Source: DASVDE01 sp036381235 (GTDB taxonomy: Bacteria > Actinomycetota > Thermoleophilia > Solirubrobacterales > 70-9). From it: a stretch of 64,000 bases of DNA. Positions 51,021-59,610 of the stretch are shown piece after piece; the stretch's first letter is position 1, and the number at the start of each line of letters is the position of its first letter. A model generated the notes under the pieces. The model saw only the letters and a program-made list of their open reading frames with translations, was not told the origin of the DNA and did no database searches. A program made the translations under genes and the position numbers. The stretch covers positions 1 through 64,000 of the forward strand of contig DASVDE010000002.1 in assembly GCA_036381235.1 (NCBI GenBank), read 5' to 3'.

Positions 51021-53231
51021 TCAGAGTGGTATCGGGTCGGCGGCGTCGGTGCCGAAGCGACGGCGGGCGGCTTCCAGCAGTGGCCCCAGCTCGGGCGCGT
51101 CGAGGGCACCGTGGCGGCGCAACAGTGCCAGCACCTCGTCGCGGGCCTGGACGAGGGTCGGCGTGTCCTCGGGAAGCTCGGCCACCGCGAAGCGGGGAAG
51201 GCCGTGCTGGCGTGTCCCCAGGATCTCTCCCTCTCCCCGCAGGCTGAGATCTACCTCTGCCAGCTTGAAGCCGTCGCGCTCGCGGGCGACGGCCGACAGC
51301 CGCCTCCGCGCCATCCCACCCGCCTCCTCGGCGAACAGCAGGCAGTGGGACGCGTGCTCGCCCCGCCCCACCCGGCCCCGCAGCTGGTGCAGCTGGGAGA
51401 CCCCGTAGCGCTCCGCCCCCTCGATCACCATCACGGTCGCGTTGGAGACGTCGATGCCGACCTCGATCACGGTGGTCGCAACCAACACGTCGGTGGCGCC
51501 GGCGGCGAACGCCTCCATCGCCTCAGCCTTGCGAGCCGAGGGCATCTGGCCGTGGAGGACGCCGACCTCGAAGTCGCGCAGCTCCTCGGCGGCAAGGCGA
51601 GCGGCCTCCTTCTCCGCTGCCTTTCCCTGCAGCTTCTCCGACTCCGACACCAGCGGGCAGACCACATATGCCTGGCGTCCCTCGCGCAGTCGCTCGCGGA
51701 TGAACTCGTAGGCGGCGGGGCGGTCACCCTCCTCCACCAGCCGGGTCTGCACCGGCTTGCGACCGGCCGGCAGCTCATGCAAGGCGGTCGTATCCAGATC
51801 CCCATAGGCGGTCAGCGAGAGCGTGCGCGGAATCGGCGTCGCGGTCATGTGCAGCACGTGCGGCGCCATCCCCTCCACTCCCTTCGAGTCCAGCGCTCGG
51901 CGTTGCTGGACCCCGAACCGGTGCTGCTCGTCGACGACGCAGACCCCGAGGCGAGAGAACCGAACTCCCGGCTCGATCAACGCGTGCGTTCCCACCACCA
52001 ACCCCAGCTCGCCGCTGGCCAGCCGCTCCAGCGAATCTTTGCGCCGCGGCGCCGGCGTCGCTCCGGTCAGCAGGGCGAATGGGATCAGATCGTGCGCCAG
52101 AAGCCGGTTGAGCGTCGCCGCGTGCTGCTCCGCCAGCGTCTCCGTGGGGGCCATCAGCGCCGCTTGGAAGCCCTTCTCCAGCGCCCGCAACATCGCGTAC
52201 AGCGCAACCACGGTCTTGCCGCTGCCCACCTCCCCCATCAGCAACCGCTGCATCGGCTCACCCGAATCGAGATCCGCATCGATCTCGTCGAATGCCTTCA
52301 GCTGATCCCCGGTCGGCTCGAACGGCAACGACTCGATCCACCGCCCCACCGTCCTCCCGGCCGTCCCCAACCGCGGCCCCGGTCGCGCCACCCGGTGCGC
52401 GCGTTTCCGCGTAGCCAGGATCGCCTGATACAGAAACAGCTCCTCGAAGGCCAACCGCTTCCGTGCCTCCTCGACATCGCTCTCGCTCTCGGGGAAGTGA
52501 ACGGCCTTGACCGCATCGGCGGCTCCGGCCAATCCCCTCCGCGCCCGCATCTCCGCCGGCAACCCTTCCACCACATTCGGCGCCCACTTCACCGCCTGCT
52601 CCACCCACTCCCGAATCCGCTGCGCCTTTAACTTCTCCGTCGCGGGGTGAACGGGCATCAGCTGCGTGTCGCGGGGGGGCCGGGGGACCTCCCCCTCTCG
52701 CCCCGCTTCGATCGGCTCGTACTCAGACACCCGGAAGCCACGTCTGTCGAGCGAGCCGGTAAGCAGCCAGTTTGTGCCCGGTGTGAGCTTCTGGGCTACC
52801 CAAGGCTGGTTGAACCAGGACGCTCGAACAGAACCCGATTCGTCACCGACCTTGACCGAGGTGATCGAGAAACCGCGGCGACGGAACGGACGCGGCGTGT
52901 TGCCCAACACCTCTACACGAACCGTCCCCTTGCCTCCGGGCTCAAGGTCCGCCACGGGGACGATCGTGCGATCTCGATGGGTATGTGGCACACGGAGCAG
53001 GAGGTCGCCGATGGTTGCGATACCGGCTGCGGCAGCGGCATCGGCAAGCTTCGGGCCAATGCCCTCGAGAATCTTTAGCGAGGCGTCGAGGACGCTGGGG
53101 CGCGGCCAGTGGAGCAGTGCCGCCAGCAAGGCCTCGCGGGACTGCCCCTTAGCCTCACAGAAGGAGCGCGGCGGCTCGACCCCGATTGGCGCCGCAGCCG
53201 GCTCCGGCTCGAAGCTGCTTACGCCGCCCAT
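51021..53231 (-). CDS. recG: ATP-dependent DNA helicase RecG
   Basis: A 736-residue branch-migrating helicase for stalled forks and Holliday junctions. The N-terminal wedge (OB-type) domain reaches about 280. Motor motifs are MGEVGSGKTVVALYAML (Walker A), the APTETLAEQHAATL motif Ia, VVDEQHRFGVQQR (Walker B of the DEQH type as in RecG), HMTATPIPRTLSLTAYGDLD, IEVGIDVSNATVMVIEGAERYG and LHQLRGRVGRG. Length is normal. A glycine-rich N-terminal stretch is extra. ATG 53231. Downstream it runs into rsmD. Confidence 0.96.
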   Translation of the reverse strand: MGGVSSFEPEPAAAPIGVEPPRSFCEAKGQSREALLAALLHWPRPSVLDASLKILEGIGPKLADAAAAAGIATIGDLLLRVPHTHRDRTIVPVADLEPGGKGTVRVEVLGNTPRPFRRRGFSITSVKVGDESGSVRASWFNQPWVAQKLTPGTNWLLTGSLDRRGFRVSEYEPIEAGREGEVPRPPRDTQLMPVHPATEKLKAQRIREWVEQAVKWAPNVVEGLPAEMRARRGLAGAADAVKAVHFPESESDVEEARKRLAFEELFLYQAILATRKRAHRVARPGPRLGTAGRTVGRWIESLPFEPTGDQLKAFDEIDADLDSGEPMQRLLMGEVGSGKTVVALYAMLRALEKGFQAALMAPTETLAEQHAATLNRLLAHDLIPFALLTGATPAPRRKDSLERLASGELGLVVGTHALIEPGVRFSRLGVCVVDEQHRFGVQQRRALDSKGVEGMAPHVLHMTATPIPRTLSLTAYGDLDTTALHELPAGRKPVQTRLVEEGDRPAAYEFIRERLREGRQAYVVCPLVSESEKLQGKAAEKEAARLAAEELRDFEVGVLHGQMPSARKAEAMEAFAAGATDVLVATTVIEVGIDVSNATVMVIEGAERYGVSQLHQLRGRVGRGEHASHCLLFAEEAGGMARRRLSAVARERDGFKLAEVDLSLRGEGEILGTRQHGLPRFAVAELPEDTPTLVQARDEVLALLRRHGALDAPELGPLLEAARRRFGTDAADPIPL

Positions 53232-53243
53232 TACCGGGCAAGC

Positions 53244-53975
53244 TTAGCCGCGAGACTCGACGCGCCAGGTGCGCTTGGCGGGGGTTGGGTCGACGTTACC
53301 GGCGCTGTCCCGGGCCCGCACCTTGAAGGTGTGCTTTCCCGCCTTCAGGTTGCGATAGGTCTTCGGCGAGCGGCATCCCTGCCAGGGCTTGCGGTCGAGC
53401 TTGCATTGGAAGGTCGACCCGCTTTCGCTCGAGCGAAAGCGGAAAGTCGCCTTGCGCGACTCGGTGCTGCCAGATGGGCCGGAGTTGATCTTCGACTGGG
53501 GAGCCGTGAAGTCCGGCGGTGGCGTGGAGGTCCTCGCCGTCCAGCTCACATTGTCGCTGGTGCAGCCCGGGAAGCCGCCCAGGCGGAAGGAGAGCGTCCC
53601 CTGAGCCTGCTGCGCGGCGGGAAAGGAGCCGTTGAAGCGAAGGCCGATCGCGGTCGGGCTGCCGTTGGAGAACGCGTCGTTGGCGATCGGGAACACGCCG
53701 GCGGCGGTCCCGTTGACCGTTCCACAGGTCGTCGACACCCCGGAGATCGCGAACCGTGTGACGCCGGCGCCGTCCGCGGAGACGTCGAATTCCACCGTGC
53801 CTCCGCTTGCCGCCGCGCCGCTGTAGGTGGCGGGGTAGCTGTGGTTCGACCCGACCGCGGCGGGAACGAGCACTCCACCCAGCGACATCAACGCCGCAAA
53901 CGTTAGGGTCGTCAGGCCGTATCGCCGATCAAGGGCTTGGCGAAATTGGCTGTGGCTACTCGGCGTCACTTCCAC
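53244..53975 (-). CDS. Secreted protein with Ig-like repeat, unknown function
   Basis: A 243-residue protein with an N-terminal signal peptide (GLTTLTFAALMSLGGVLVPAAV), an unnamed beta-sheet region rich in Gly, Ser and Thr (38-145), a short proline linker (TSTPPPDFTAPQSKI), and a C-terminal Ig-like/FnIII-type domain ending KAGKHTFKVRARDSAGNVDPTPAKR. The last domain resembles the bacterial 'SGNVDPTP' repeats of cell-surface adhesins, FQCKLDRKPWQGC among them with paired Cys. Start GTG 53975. Lies between recG and the DAK gene, so its insertion interrupts that order. Confidence 0.8.
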   Translation of the reverse strand: MEVTPSSHSQFRQALDRRYGLTTLTFAALMSLGGVLVPAAVGSNHSYPATYSGAAASGGTVEFDVSADGAGVTRFAISGVSTTCGTVNGTAAGVFPIANDAFSNGSPTAIGLRFNGSFPAAQQAQGTLSFRLGGFPGCTSDNVSWTARTSTPPPDFTAPQSKINSGPSGSTESRKATFRFRSSESGSTFQCKLDRKPWQGCRSPKTYRNLKAGKHTFKVRARDSAGNVDPTPAKRTWRVESRG

Positions 53976-54047
53976 CAGGCTAGTCCGGCCCTGCTTCCCG
54001 ATTCATCCGGGACAACCCCGGATTCGAAGCCGTAGTTGACCCCCTTT

Positions 54048-55679
54048 TCACTGGGCGGCGAGGAGCCACCACCAGCTCGGCTGGCCTCCGTCATGGATCT
54101 CGAGCTCGACCCCGTCGGGAGAATGGGTGTCGACCTCCGAGATCGGGATCGGCGCGCCCTCACCGGCGATCACGGTGACGATCTCAGCACCCTCGGAAAG
54201 GCGCTCTATCGTGGCCGCCAAAGTCGAGCCGGCGCCCCCCCAAGCCACGATCTCACCGTCGACAAAGCCGACAGCGTCGCCTTTGCGGAAGCGATCCTGC
54301 GCGTCGTCGCGGGCGGCAGGCGCGACTCCCCCGGTGCCAATCCCCTCCAGCGCCGCCTCGAGTCGCGCCGCGTTTTCCTCGCCCGAGGCCTCGGGGTCCA
54401 TCTCCACCAACGCCAAGAGGCTCTCCTGCTGGGAGTTCGCAGCGACCACCCGAGCCGGCTTCTCGGACAGCTCGCAAGCACGCTCGGCCGCCATCACCAC
54501 GTTTGACGAGCTGGGCAGGACGAGGACCTCCTCGGCGGAAACCTCGTGAATGCCGGCCAACAGCTCGTAGGTCGACGGGTTCAGCGTCTCCCCTCCTGCC
54601 ACCACGTGGGCGCCCAGCTCGGCGAAGAGGCGCTCCAGCCCTTCGCCCGCGGCAACCGCCAAGGCGCCGGTGCGACCGGCTTCCAGGCGGGCTCGGCGCT
54701 CTGCGATCTGCTCGCGCATGTCCGCAACGTCGAGGTTCGTCACCTCCCCGGAGTCTTCGAAAAGCGCGACCGCCGCCTCCGGTGCGTCGGTGTGAACATG
54801 GATCTTCAGCGTCACCTCGTCGCCTACCACCAGGACCGAGTCCCCAAGGCCCTCGAGCAGGGGAACGAACTCGCGCCCCACGAGTCCGGTGCCGGAGACG
54901 ATGAAATTCGTGCAGTAGCGATAGCGACTGTCTTCATGGTGGGGACGGCTGAGGCGGGGGGCCTCCTGGCGAGGCACCTCGGGCAGCTTGGAGCCGTCGC
55001 CGCGGAGCCCGGCCACCACCCCGGCGAGAATCAACACCAAGCCGTAGCCACCGGCGTCGACGACACCGGACTCGCGTAGCACGTCGAGCTGCTCGGGCGT
55101 TCTCTCCACAGCCCGTTTCCCGTCCTCGATCGCCCGCTCCAGCACCTCGGCGAGAACCTCATCCTGCTCGGCGTCGGAGACGCCCCTGCCGAGTCGTTGC
55201 TTGTCCGCTTCCAAATGGGCCAGCTGGCGGGCAATCGAGTGGGCCATCTCACGAAAGACGGTCAACATCGTGCCCTCCGCGGGCTCGCGCACCGAGTCGT
55301 AGGCAGCGTCGGCGGCCCTGGCGAAGGCCGAAGCCACAAGCACAGGGTCGACCAGCTCCCCCGGTCGGCTGGCCAGCTCCTCGGCGGCGCCGCGAACGAT
55401 CTGGCTGAGGATGACGCCGGAGTTGCCGCGGGCGCCCATCAACGCAGCCCGCGCGAGAGCCTGAACCAGCCGGGTCCTTCCCACCTCGTCGACCTCGAGC
55501 CCGTCGAGCCGATCGAGCTCCTCCATCACGGCGCGCATGGTCATCGCCATGTTGTCCCCGGTATCGCCGTCGGCAACCGGGAAGACGTTCAGGTCGTTGA
55601 CCTCCTGGCGACGTGCCTCCAGGGAGGCGTAGGCCGAGGTGATGACGCGCCGGAAGCGCTCGATCGAGGGATCAGCCAT
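54048..55679 (-). CDS. DAK2/DhaL-domain kinase, FakA/YloV-like
   Basis: A 543-residue protein. The N-terminal DhaL-type domain binds ATP with FPVADGDTGDNMAMTMRA and the ALMGARGNSGVILSQIVRG phosphate-binding region. A middle domain and a C-terminal domain with LVLPSSSNVVMAAE follow. The family includes the fatty acid kinase FakA, which phosphorylates fatty acids bound to FakB (DegV) for membrane synthesis; no FakB gene is in the window. It lies between rpmB and recG, the standard order. Confidence 0.9.
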   Translation of the reverse strand: MADPSIERFRRVITSAYASLEARRQEVNDLNVFPVADGDTGDNMAMTMRAVMEELDRLDGLEVDEVGRTRLVQALARAALMGARGNSGVILSQIVRGAAEELASRPGELVDPVLVASAFARAADAAYDSVREPAEGTMLTVFREMAHSIARQLAHLEADKQRLGRGVSDAEQDEVLAEVLERAIEDGKRAVERTPEQLDVLRESGVVDAGGYGLVLILAGVVAGLRGDGSKLPEVPRQEAPRLSRPHHEDSRYRYCTNFIVSGTGLVGREFVPLLEGLGDSVLVVGDEVTLKIHVHTDAPEAAVALFEDSGEVTNLDVADMREQIAERRARLEAGRTGALAVAAGEGLERLFAELGAHVVAGGETLNPSTYELLAGIHEVSAEEVLVLPSSSNVVMAAERACELSEKPARVVAANSQQESLLALVEMDPEASGEENAARLEAALEGIGTGGVAPAARDDAQDRFRKGDAVGFVDGEIVAWGGAGSTLAATIERLSEGAEIVTVIAGEGAPIPISEVDTHSPDGVELEIHDGGQPSWWWLLAAQ

Positions 55680-55703
55680 ACGGAGGCTGAATCTACTCTG
55701 GGC

Positions 55704-55895
55704 CTAGGCGGCCTTGGTGACCTTGCTGGACTTCAAGCAGCGAGTGCAGACGTAAGCGCGCAGGGTGCGGCCGTTCTCCTGAATCCGAACCTTCTGGAGA
55801 TTCGGATCGAAGCGCCGTTTGGTGGCGATCATCGAGTGGCTGCGCGAGTTTCCGAACGCCGGTTTCTTGCCGCAGCTGTGGCATACCTTGGCCAT
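55704..55895 (-). CDS. rpmB: 50S ribosomal protein L28
   Basis: A 63-residue protein of the zinc-binding L28 form: MAKVCHSCGKKPAFGNSRSHS and VCTRCLKSSKV carry the two CxxC pairs. ATKRRFDPNLQKVR is the RNA-binding core. It stands 24 bases upstream of the DAK gene and is followed by it, as usual. Its start is divergent in neither direction: ribH lies upstream on the same strand, 22 bases away. Confidence 0.96.
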   Translation of the reverse strand: MAKVCHSCGKKPAFGNSRSHSMIATKRRFDPNLQKVRIQENGRTLRAYVCTRCLKSSKVTKAA

Positions 55896-55917
55896 GAGGA
55901 CGCTGGATGGTAGGCGA

Positions 55918-56409
55918 TCAGGCCAGCTGACGTTTGAGAAGGGCCATGCGGGCGACAGTCAGAGCGGCGTTTCGACCCTGGTCGCGCTTGCCACCCCCTG
56001 CGCGGGCAAGCGCCTGCTCCATCGTGTCGCAGGTGATCACGCCAAAGGCGCAGGGCACGCCGGTCGCCAATTGCACGTCCTGGATTCCGCGCGCGGCTTC
56101 GGCGCAGACGAAGTCGTAGTGATCGGTCTCGCCGCGGATGACGACGCCGAGGCAGACGATCCCGTCGAAGTCGCCGCTGTCGGCGTGCAACCGGGCAGCG
56201 AAGGGCAGCTCGTAGGCGCCCGGGACCGAGGCGTGGCGGACCGAGGCCGCCGGCACCCCCGCCATCGCGAATCCCTCCTCCGCGCCTTTCAGCAGCCGCT
56301 GCGCCAGGTCCTCGTAGAAGCGGCCGACGCAGACGGCGAAGCGGAAGGAGGAGAGGATCGAGCGCTCGGCATCGTCAAAGCGCTCGAGGAACGAACCGTC
56401 TTCAGCCAT
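55918..56409 (-). CDS. ribH: 6,7-dimethyl-8-ribityllumazine synthase
   Basis: A 163-residue enzyme that condenses the ribityl-aminouracil and dihydroxybutanone phosphate to lumazine, the penultimate step of riboflavin synthesis. SVPGAYELPFAARLH, LGVVIRGETDHYDFVCAEAARG (with the catalytic His) and PCAFGVITCDTMEQALAR are the family motifs. Its start overlaps the ribBA stop by eight bases. Part of the ribD-ribE-ribBA-ribH operon. Confidence 0.96.
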   Translation of the reverse strand: MAEDGSFLERFDDAERSILSSFRFAVCVGRFYEDLAQRLLKGAEEGFAMAGVPAASVRHASVPGAYELPFAARLHADSGDFDGIVCLGVVIRGETDHYDFVCAEAARGIQDVQLATGVPCAFGVITCDTMEQALARAGGGKRDQGRNAALTVARMALLKRQLA

Positions 56410-57715
56410 CTGCCGCTCCGGCGTCGCGCTCCTCCTCGTCGTGGATCATCTCCTCGTCGAGGGCGAGGCCCTGGTGATGCAGGGAGTGGCCGAGCTTGTC
56501 GCGCTTTGCCCGCAGGTAGTCCTCGTTGTGGGAGTTCGGAACCGCCTCGATCGGCACCTGCTCGGTGACAGAGAGTCCATATCCCTCCAGCCCGACGATC
56601 TTTTTCGGGTTGTTGGTGAGGATGCGGATGCTGGTCAGGCCGAGGTCGCCGAGGATCTGGGCCCCGATCCCGTAATCGCGCAGATCGGCGGGCAGACCGA
56701 GCTTGAGGTTGGCCTCGACGGTGTCGGCCCCCTCCTCCTGGAGCTTGTACGCCCTCAGCTTGTTGAGCAGGCCGATCCCACGCCCCTCCTGGGAGAGGTA
56801 GAGCAGGACGCCGCGGCCCTCGCGCTCGATCATCGAGAGCGCCGCGGTCAGTTGGTCGCCGCAGTCGCAGCGCAGGCTGTGGAAGACGTCGCCGGTGAGG
56901 CATTCGCTGTGGACGCGGACCAGCACGTCCTCGGCCCCGTCGACCTCGCCCTTGACCATCGCGACGTGGTGTTTGTCGTCGACCAGCGAGCGGTAGCCGA
57001 CCGCGGTGAAGTCGCCGAACTCGGTCGGCAGGGCGGTGGCCACCACCCGCTCGACCAGCTTCTCCGTACGACGGCGATAGGCGATCAGATCGGCGACCGT
57101 GACCATCTTCAGCTTGTGCTTCTCGCAGTAGGGAATGAGGTCGGGAACGCGGGCCATCGTGCCGTCGTCGTTCATCACCTCGCAGATGACGCCGGCTGGG
57201 GTGAGACCCGCCAGGCGGGCGAGATCGACGCTGGCCTCGGTGTGGCCGGTGCGCTCCAACACACCCCCCTCTTTGGCGCGAAGCGGAAACATGTGGCCGG
57301 GAACGACGATGTCGCTCGGGCCCGAGCCGGGGTCGATCGCCACCTGGATCGTGTGGGCGCGATCGTGAGCGGAGATGCCCGTGCTGACCCCGCCGGCCGC
57401 CTCGATGGTCACCGTGAAGGCTGTCTGCAGCGGCGCCTCGTTCTTGGCCGCCATCAGATTGAGGCCGAGCCGCTCACAGCGCTCGGCGGTGAGCGCCAGG
57501 CAGATAAGCCCGCGAGCCTCCTTGGCCATGAAGTTGACCGCCTCCGGCGTGGCGAACTGCGCCGCCATGACGAGATCGCCCTCGTTCTCGCGATCCTCGC
57601 CGTCGCAGACCACGACCATGCGACCGCGGCGAATCTCCTCGATCGCCTCCTCGATCGTCGAGAACGGGCTCTCGCCCGCCTTTGCCGCATCCTCTGTCCT
57701 CTGCGTCTCCGTCAT
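56402..57715 (-). CDS. ribBA: Bifunctional 3,4-dihydroxy-2-butanone-4-phosphate synthase/GTP cyclohydrolase II
   Basis: A 437-residue fusion. The N-terminal RibB domain (about 1-215) has VCDGEDRENEGDLVMAAQF, TGISAHDRAHTI and GHTEASVDLARLAG. The C-terminal RibA domain starts near 220, with zinc-ligand cysteines in CLTGDVFHSLRCDCG and the GRGIGL and LTNNPKKI segments. The two enzymes supply both branch substrates of riboflavin synthesis. The ATG at 57715 (MTETQRTED) is chosen because the upstream frame has no similarity; ribE's stop is five bases away. Confidence 0.96.
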   Translation of the reverse strand: MTETQRTEDAAKAGESPFSTIEEAIEEIRRGRMVVVCDGEDRENEGDLVMAAQFATPEAVNFMAKEARGLICLALTAERCERLGLNLMAAKNEAPLQTAFTVTIEAAGGVSTGISAHDRAHTIQVAIDPGSGPSDIVVPGHMFPLRAKEGGVLERTGHTEASVDLARLAGLTPAGVICEVMNDDGTMARVPDLIPYCEKHKLKMVTVADLIAYRRRTEKLVERVVATALPTEFGDFTAVGYRSLVDDKHHVAMVKGEVDGAEDVLVRVHSECLTGDVFHSLRCDCGDQLTAALSMIEREGRGVLLYLSQEGRGIGLLNKLRAYKLQEEGADTVEANLKLGLPADLRDYGIGAQILGDLGLTSIRILTNNPKKIVGLEGYGLSVTEQVPIEAVPNSHNEDYLRAKRDKLGHSLHHQGLALDEEMIHDEEERDAGAADG

Positions 57716-57720
57716 TTGGC

Positions 57721-58368
57721 TCACGCCTGCTCCTTTCCGGCCAATGGTCCCATGATCCGCTCCACGTACTTCGCCACGATGTCGCACTCCACGTTCAGCC
57801 TGTCGCCCGGCGCCAGCTCGCCGAGACCGGTCCGCTCCAAGGTCTCGGGAATGAGCGAGACCTCAACCCAGCCCTCGCCCAACGCCGCGACGGTGAGGCT
57901 GACGCCGTTCAGCGCAATCGACCCCTTTTCGACCACATAGCGCGCAAGCTCGGGCTCCAGCGCCACTCGCAGGCATCGCGCAAACCCGTCCTCGGCAATG
58001 GAGACGACTTCTCCGACACCATCGACGTGACCCTGCACGATGTGGCCGCCGAGGCGGTCCGAGGCCTTCATCGCAAGCTCCAGGTTGACCTGATCGCCAG
58101 CTTTCAGATCTCCCAGCGTGGTCACTGACAGCGTCTGATTCATCGCCTCCACCTCGAGGCGATCGGCCTCGACTTCGGGTGAAACGCGTTCTGCATCTAT
58201 TTGCTGTCCTTTGCGTTGCACCCGGGTGAGGCAGACGCCGTCGACGGCGATCGAGTCGCCGAGGCCGATCTCCGCCGCCAGCGAGGTCGCGATTCGCAGC
58301 CGCGCGCCCTCGGCGCCGGACTCGACCGACTCCACCCCGCCAACGTCCTGGATTAGGCCCGTGAACAT
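57721..58368 (-). CDS. ribE: Riboflavin synthase (alpha subunit)
   Basis: A 215-residue enzyme that makes riboflavin from two lumazine molecules by dismutation. The two homologous lumazine-binding halves start at MFTGLIQDVGGVES and LGGHIVQGHVDGVGEV; GDSIAVDGVCLTR and IALNGVSLTVA are the matched repeats. The ATG at 58368 is used as the conserved MFTGLI start; it overlaps the ribD stop as TGATG, so translation is coupled. GTG codons just upstream are possible starts. Confidence 0.96.
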   Translation of the reverse strand: MFTGLIQDVGGVESVESGAEGARLRIATSLAAEIGLGDSIAVDGVCLTRVQRKGQQIDAERVSPEVEADRLEVEAMNQTLSVTTLGDLKAGDQVNLELAMKASDRLGGHIVQGHVDGVGEVVSIAEDGFARCLRVALEPELARYVVEKGSIALNGVSLTVAALGEGWVEVSLIPETLERTGLGELAPGDRLNVECDIVAKYVERIMGPLAGKEQA

Positions 58369-59408
58369 CACCACTCCTTGAAACGGGCCGTGACCAGGGT
58401 GTCCTCGGAACCGTCCAGCGCAGGCACTCGCCTGGATCCACTCAGCAGAACCGGCGCAACGAAGGTACGTGCCTCATCAACCTCCCCGGCTTCGATGAAT
58501 GCGGCGGCGAGGGTGGGGCCGCCTTCGAGAAAGAGGCTGGTTATGCCGCGACGCCCGAGGTCGGCTAGAGCGGCCTCGATCCCATCCGCGACGAGGACCT
58601 CCGCGCCGGCCTCGCGCAGAGGGGAGGCGTCGGCCTCCGGAGAGACGACGACGATCACCGGGGACTGATCCAAGGTGCGAAGCAATTGGGAGTCGAGGGG
58701 AAGGCGAGCCTGACGGTCGAAGACGACGCGGGTGGGCTGGCGGGCGTCGGGAATGCGAGCGGTTAGAAGGGGATCGTCGGCCAAAACGGTGCCGATACCT
58801 ACGGCTATCACGTCGTGTTCGGTGCGCCAGAGGTGAACCAGTTCACGGCTTCGCTCGTCGGAGATCCACTGCGAGTCGCTAGGCGGCGTCGCGAAGCGGC
58901 CGTCCATCGACATCGCCATCTTCAAGGTCACCAGCGGCAGTCCGGTGCGAGCATGCTTGCGGAACGACTGGTTGAGAAGCCGAGCGGCGGCGGCCTCTTC
59001 GCCGGCGGCGAGCTCGACCTCAACCCCCCCGTCCCTGAGAATCCCCGGACCACGCCCGGCAGCCTTCTCGCTTGGATCGTCGGAGGCGACTACGACCCGG
59101 GCGATCCCCGCCTCGAGGATCGCGTCTGTGCACGGAGGCTGGCGCCCCTGATGCGCACATGGCTCCAGCGTCACGTACATCGTCGCCCCGGTCGGGTCCT
59201 CGCCGCGCTCACGGCAGTTCTCCAGCGCGGCCCGCTCAGCATGCAAATCCCCCAACTCAGCGTGAAATCCCTCGCCAATCACCTCACCGTCCCGCACAAG
59301 CACAGCCCCCACCAGCGGATTCGGACTGACCCGCCCGCGCCCGCCCTCGGCAAGCTCAAGGGCCAGCTGCAAATAGGACCGATCGATATCTGTCAGCTGT
59401 GCGGTCAT
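58368..59408 (-). CDS. ribD: Bifunctional riboflavin deaminase/reductase RibD
   Basis: A 346-residue fusion of an N-terminal pyrimidine deaminase and C-terminal reductase. The deaminase zinc site is HAERAALENC (the H-A-E) with PCAHQGRQPPC, the P-C-x(6-8)-P-P-C motif. The reductase domain (about 150 onwards) has LVTLKMAMSMDGRFA and EGGPTLAAAFIEAG. Gene ATG 59408. It heads the riboflavin operon. No FMN-riboswitch sequence is recognisable upstream, where instead a long hairpin repeat lies at 59458-59576. Confidence 0.95.
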   Translation of the reverse strand: MTAQLTDIDRSYLQLALELAEGGRGRVSPNPLVGAVLVRDGEVIGEGFHAELGDLHAERAALENCRERGEDPTGATMYVTLEPCAHQGRQPPCTDAILEAGIARVVVASDDPSEKAAGRGPGILRDGGVEVELAAGEEAAAARLLNQSFRKHARTGLPLVTLKMAMSMDGRFATPPSDSQWISDERSRELVHLWRTEHDVIAVGIGTVLADDPLLTARIPDARQPTRVVFDRQARLPLDSQLLRTLDQSPVIVVVSPEADASPLREAGAEVLVADGIEAALADLGRRGITSLFLEGGPTLAAAFIEAGEVDEARTFVAPVLLSGSRRVPALDGSEDTLVTARFKEW

Positions 59409-59457
59409 CGACTGATTGACAAGTCAATCAATGGTACTCCTGCCTGCGCGCGAAAGA

Positions 59458-59576
59458 GAGGATGGGGTGTTCCGGAGCGCGCGGCGTCCTGTTTTTCGCC
59501 CCACCCACAATCTCGGACGGCCGCGAAGGGCCATGGCGAAAAACCCAGCAAACGGAGGGACACCCCATCCTCCCTA
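59458..59576. repeat. Long intergenic hairpin, family copy 3
   Basis: The outer arm GAGGATGGGGTGTTCC pairs with GGACACCCCATCCTCC (one bulge). An inner arm GTTTTTCGCC pairs exactly with GGCGAAAAAC. A smaller GGCC-GCGAAG-GGCC tip lies inside. The GAGCGCGCGGCG stretch after the outer arm resembles that of copies 1 and 2. It lies in the divergent spacer between ribD and the GT2 gene, so it could affect either. Confidence 0.78.
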
Positions 59577-59610
59577 CCTCCTACTCCATGGATACCCTGA
59601 CCCGGCTCCC

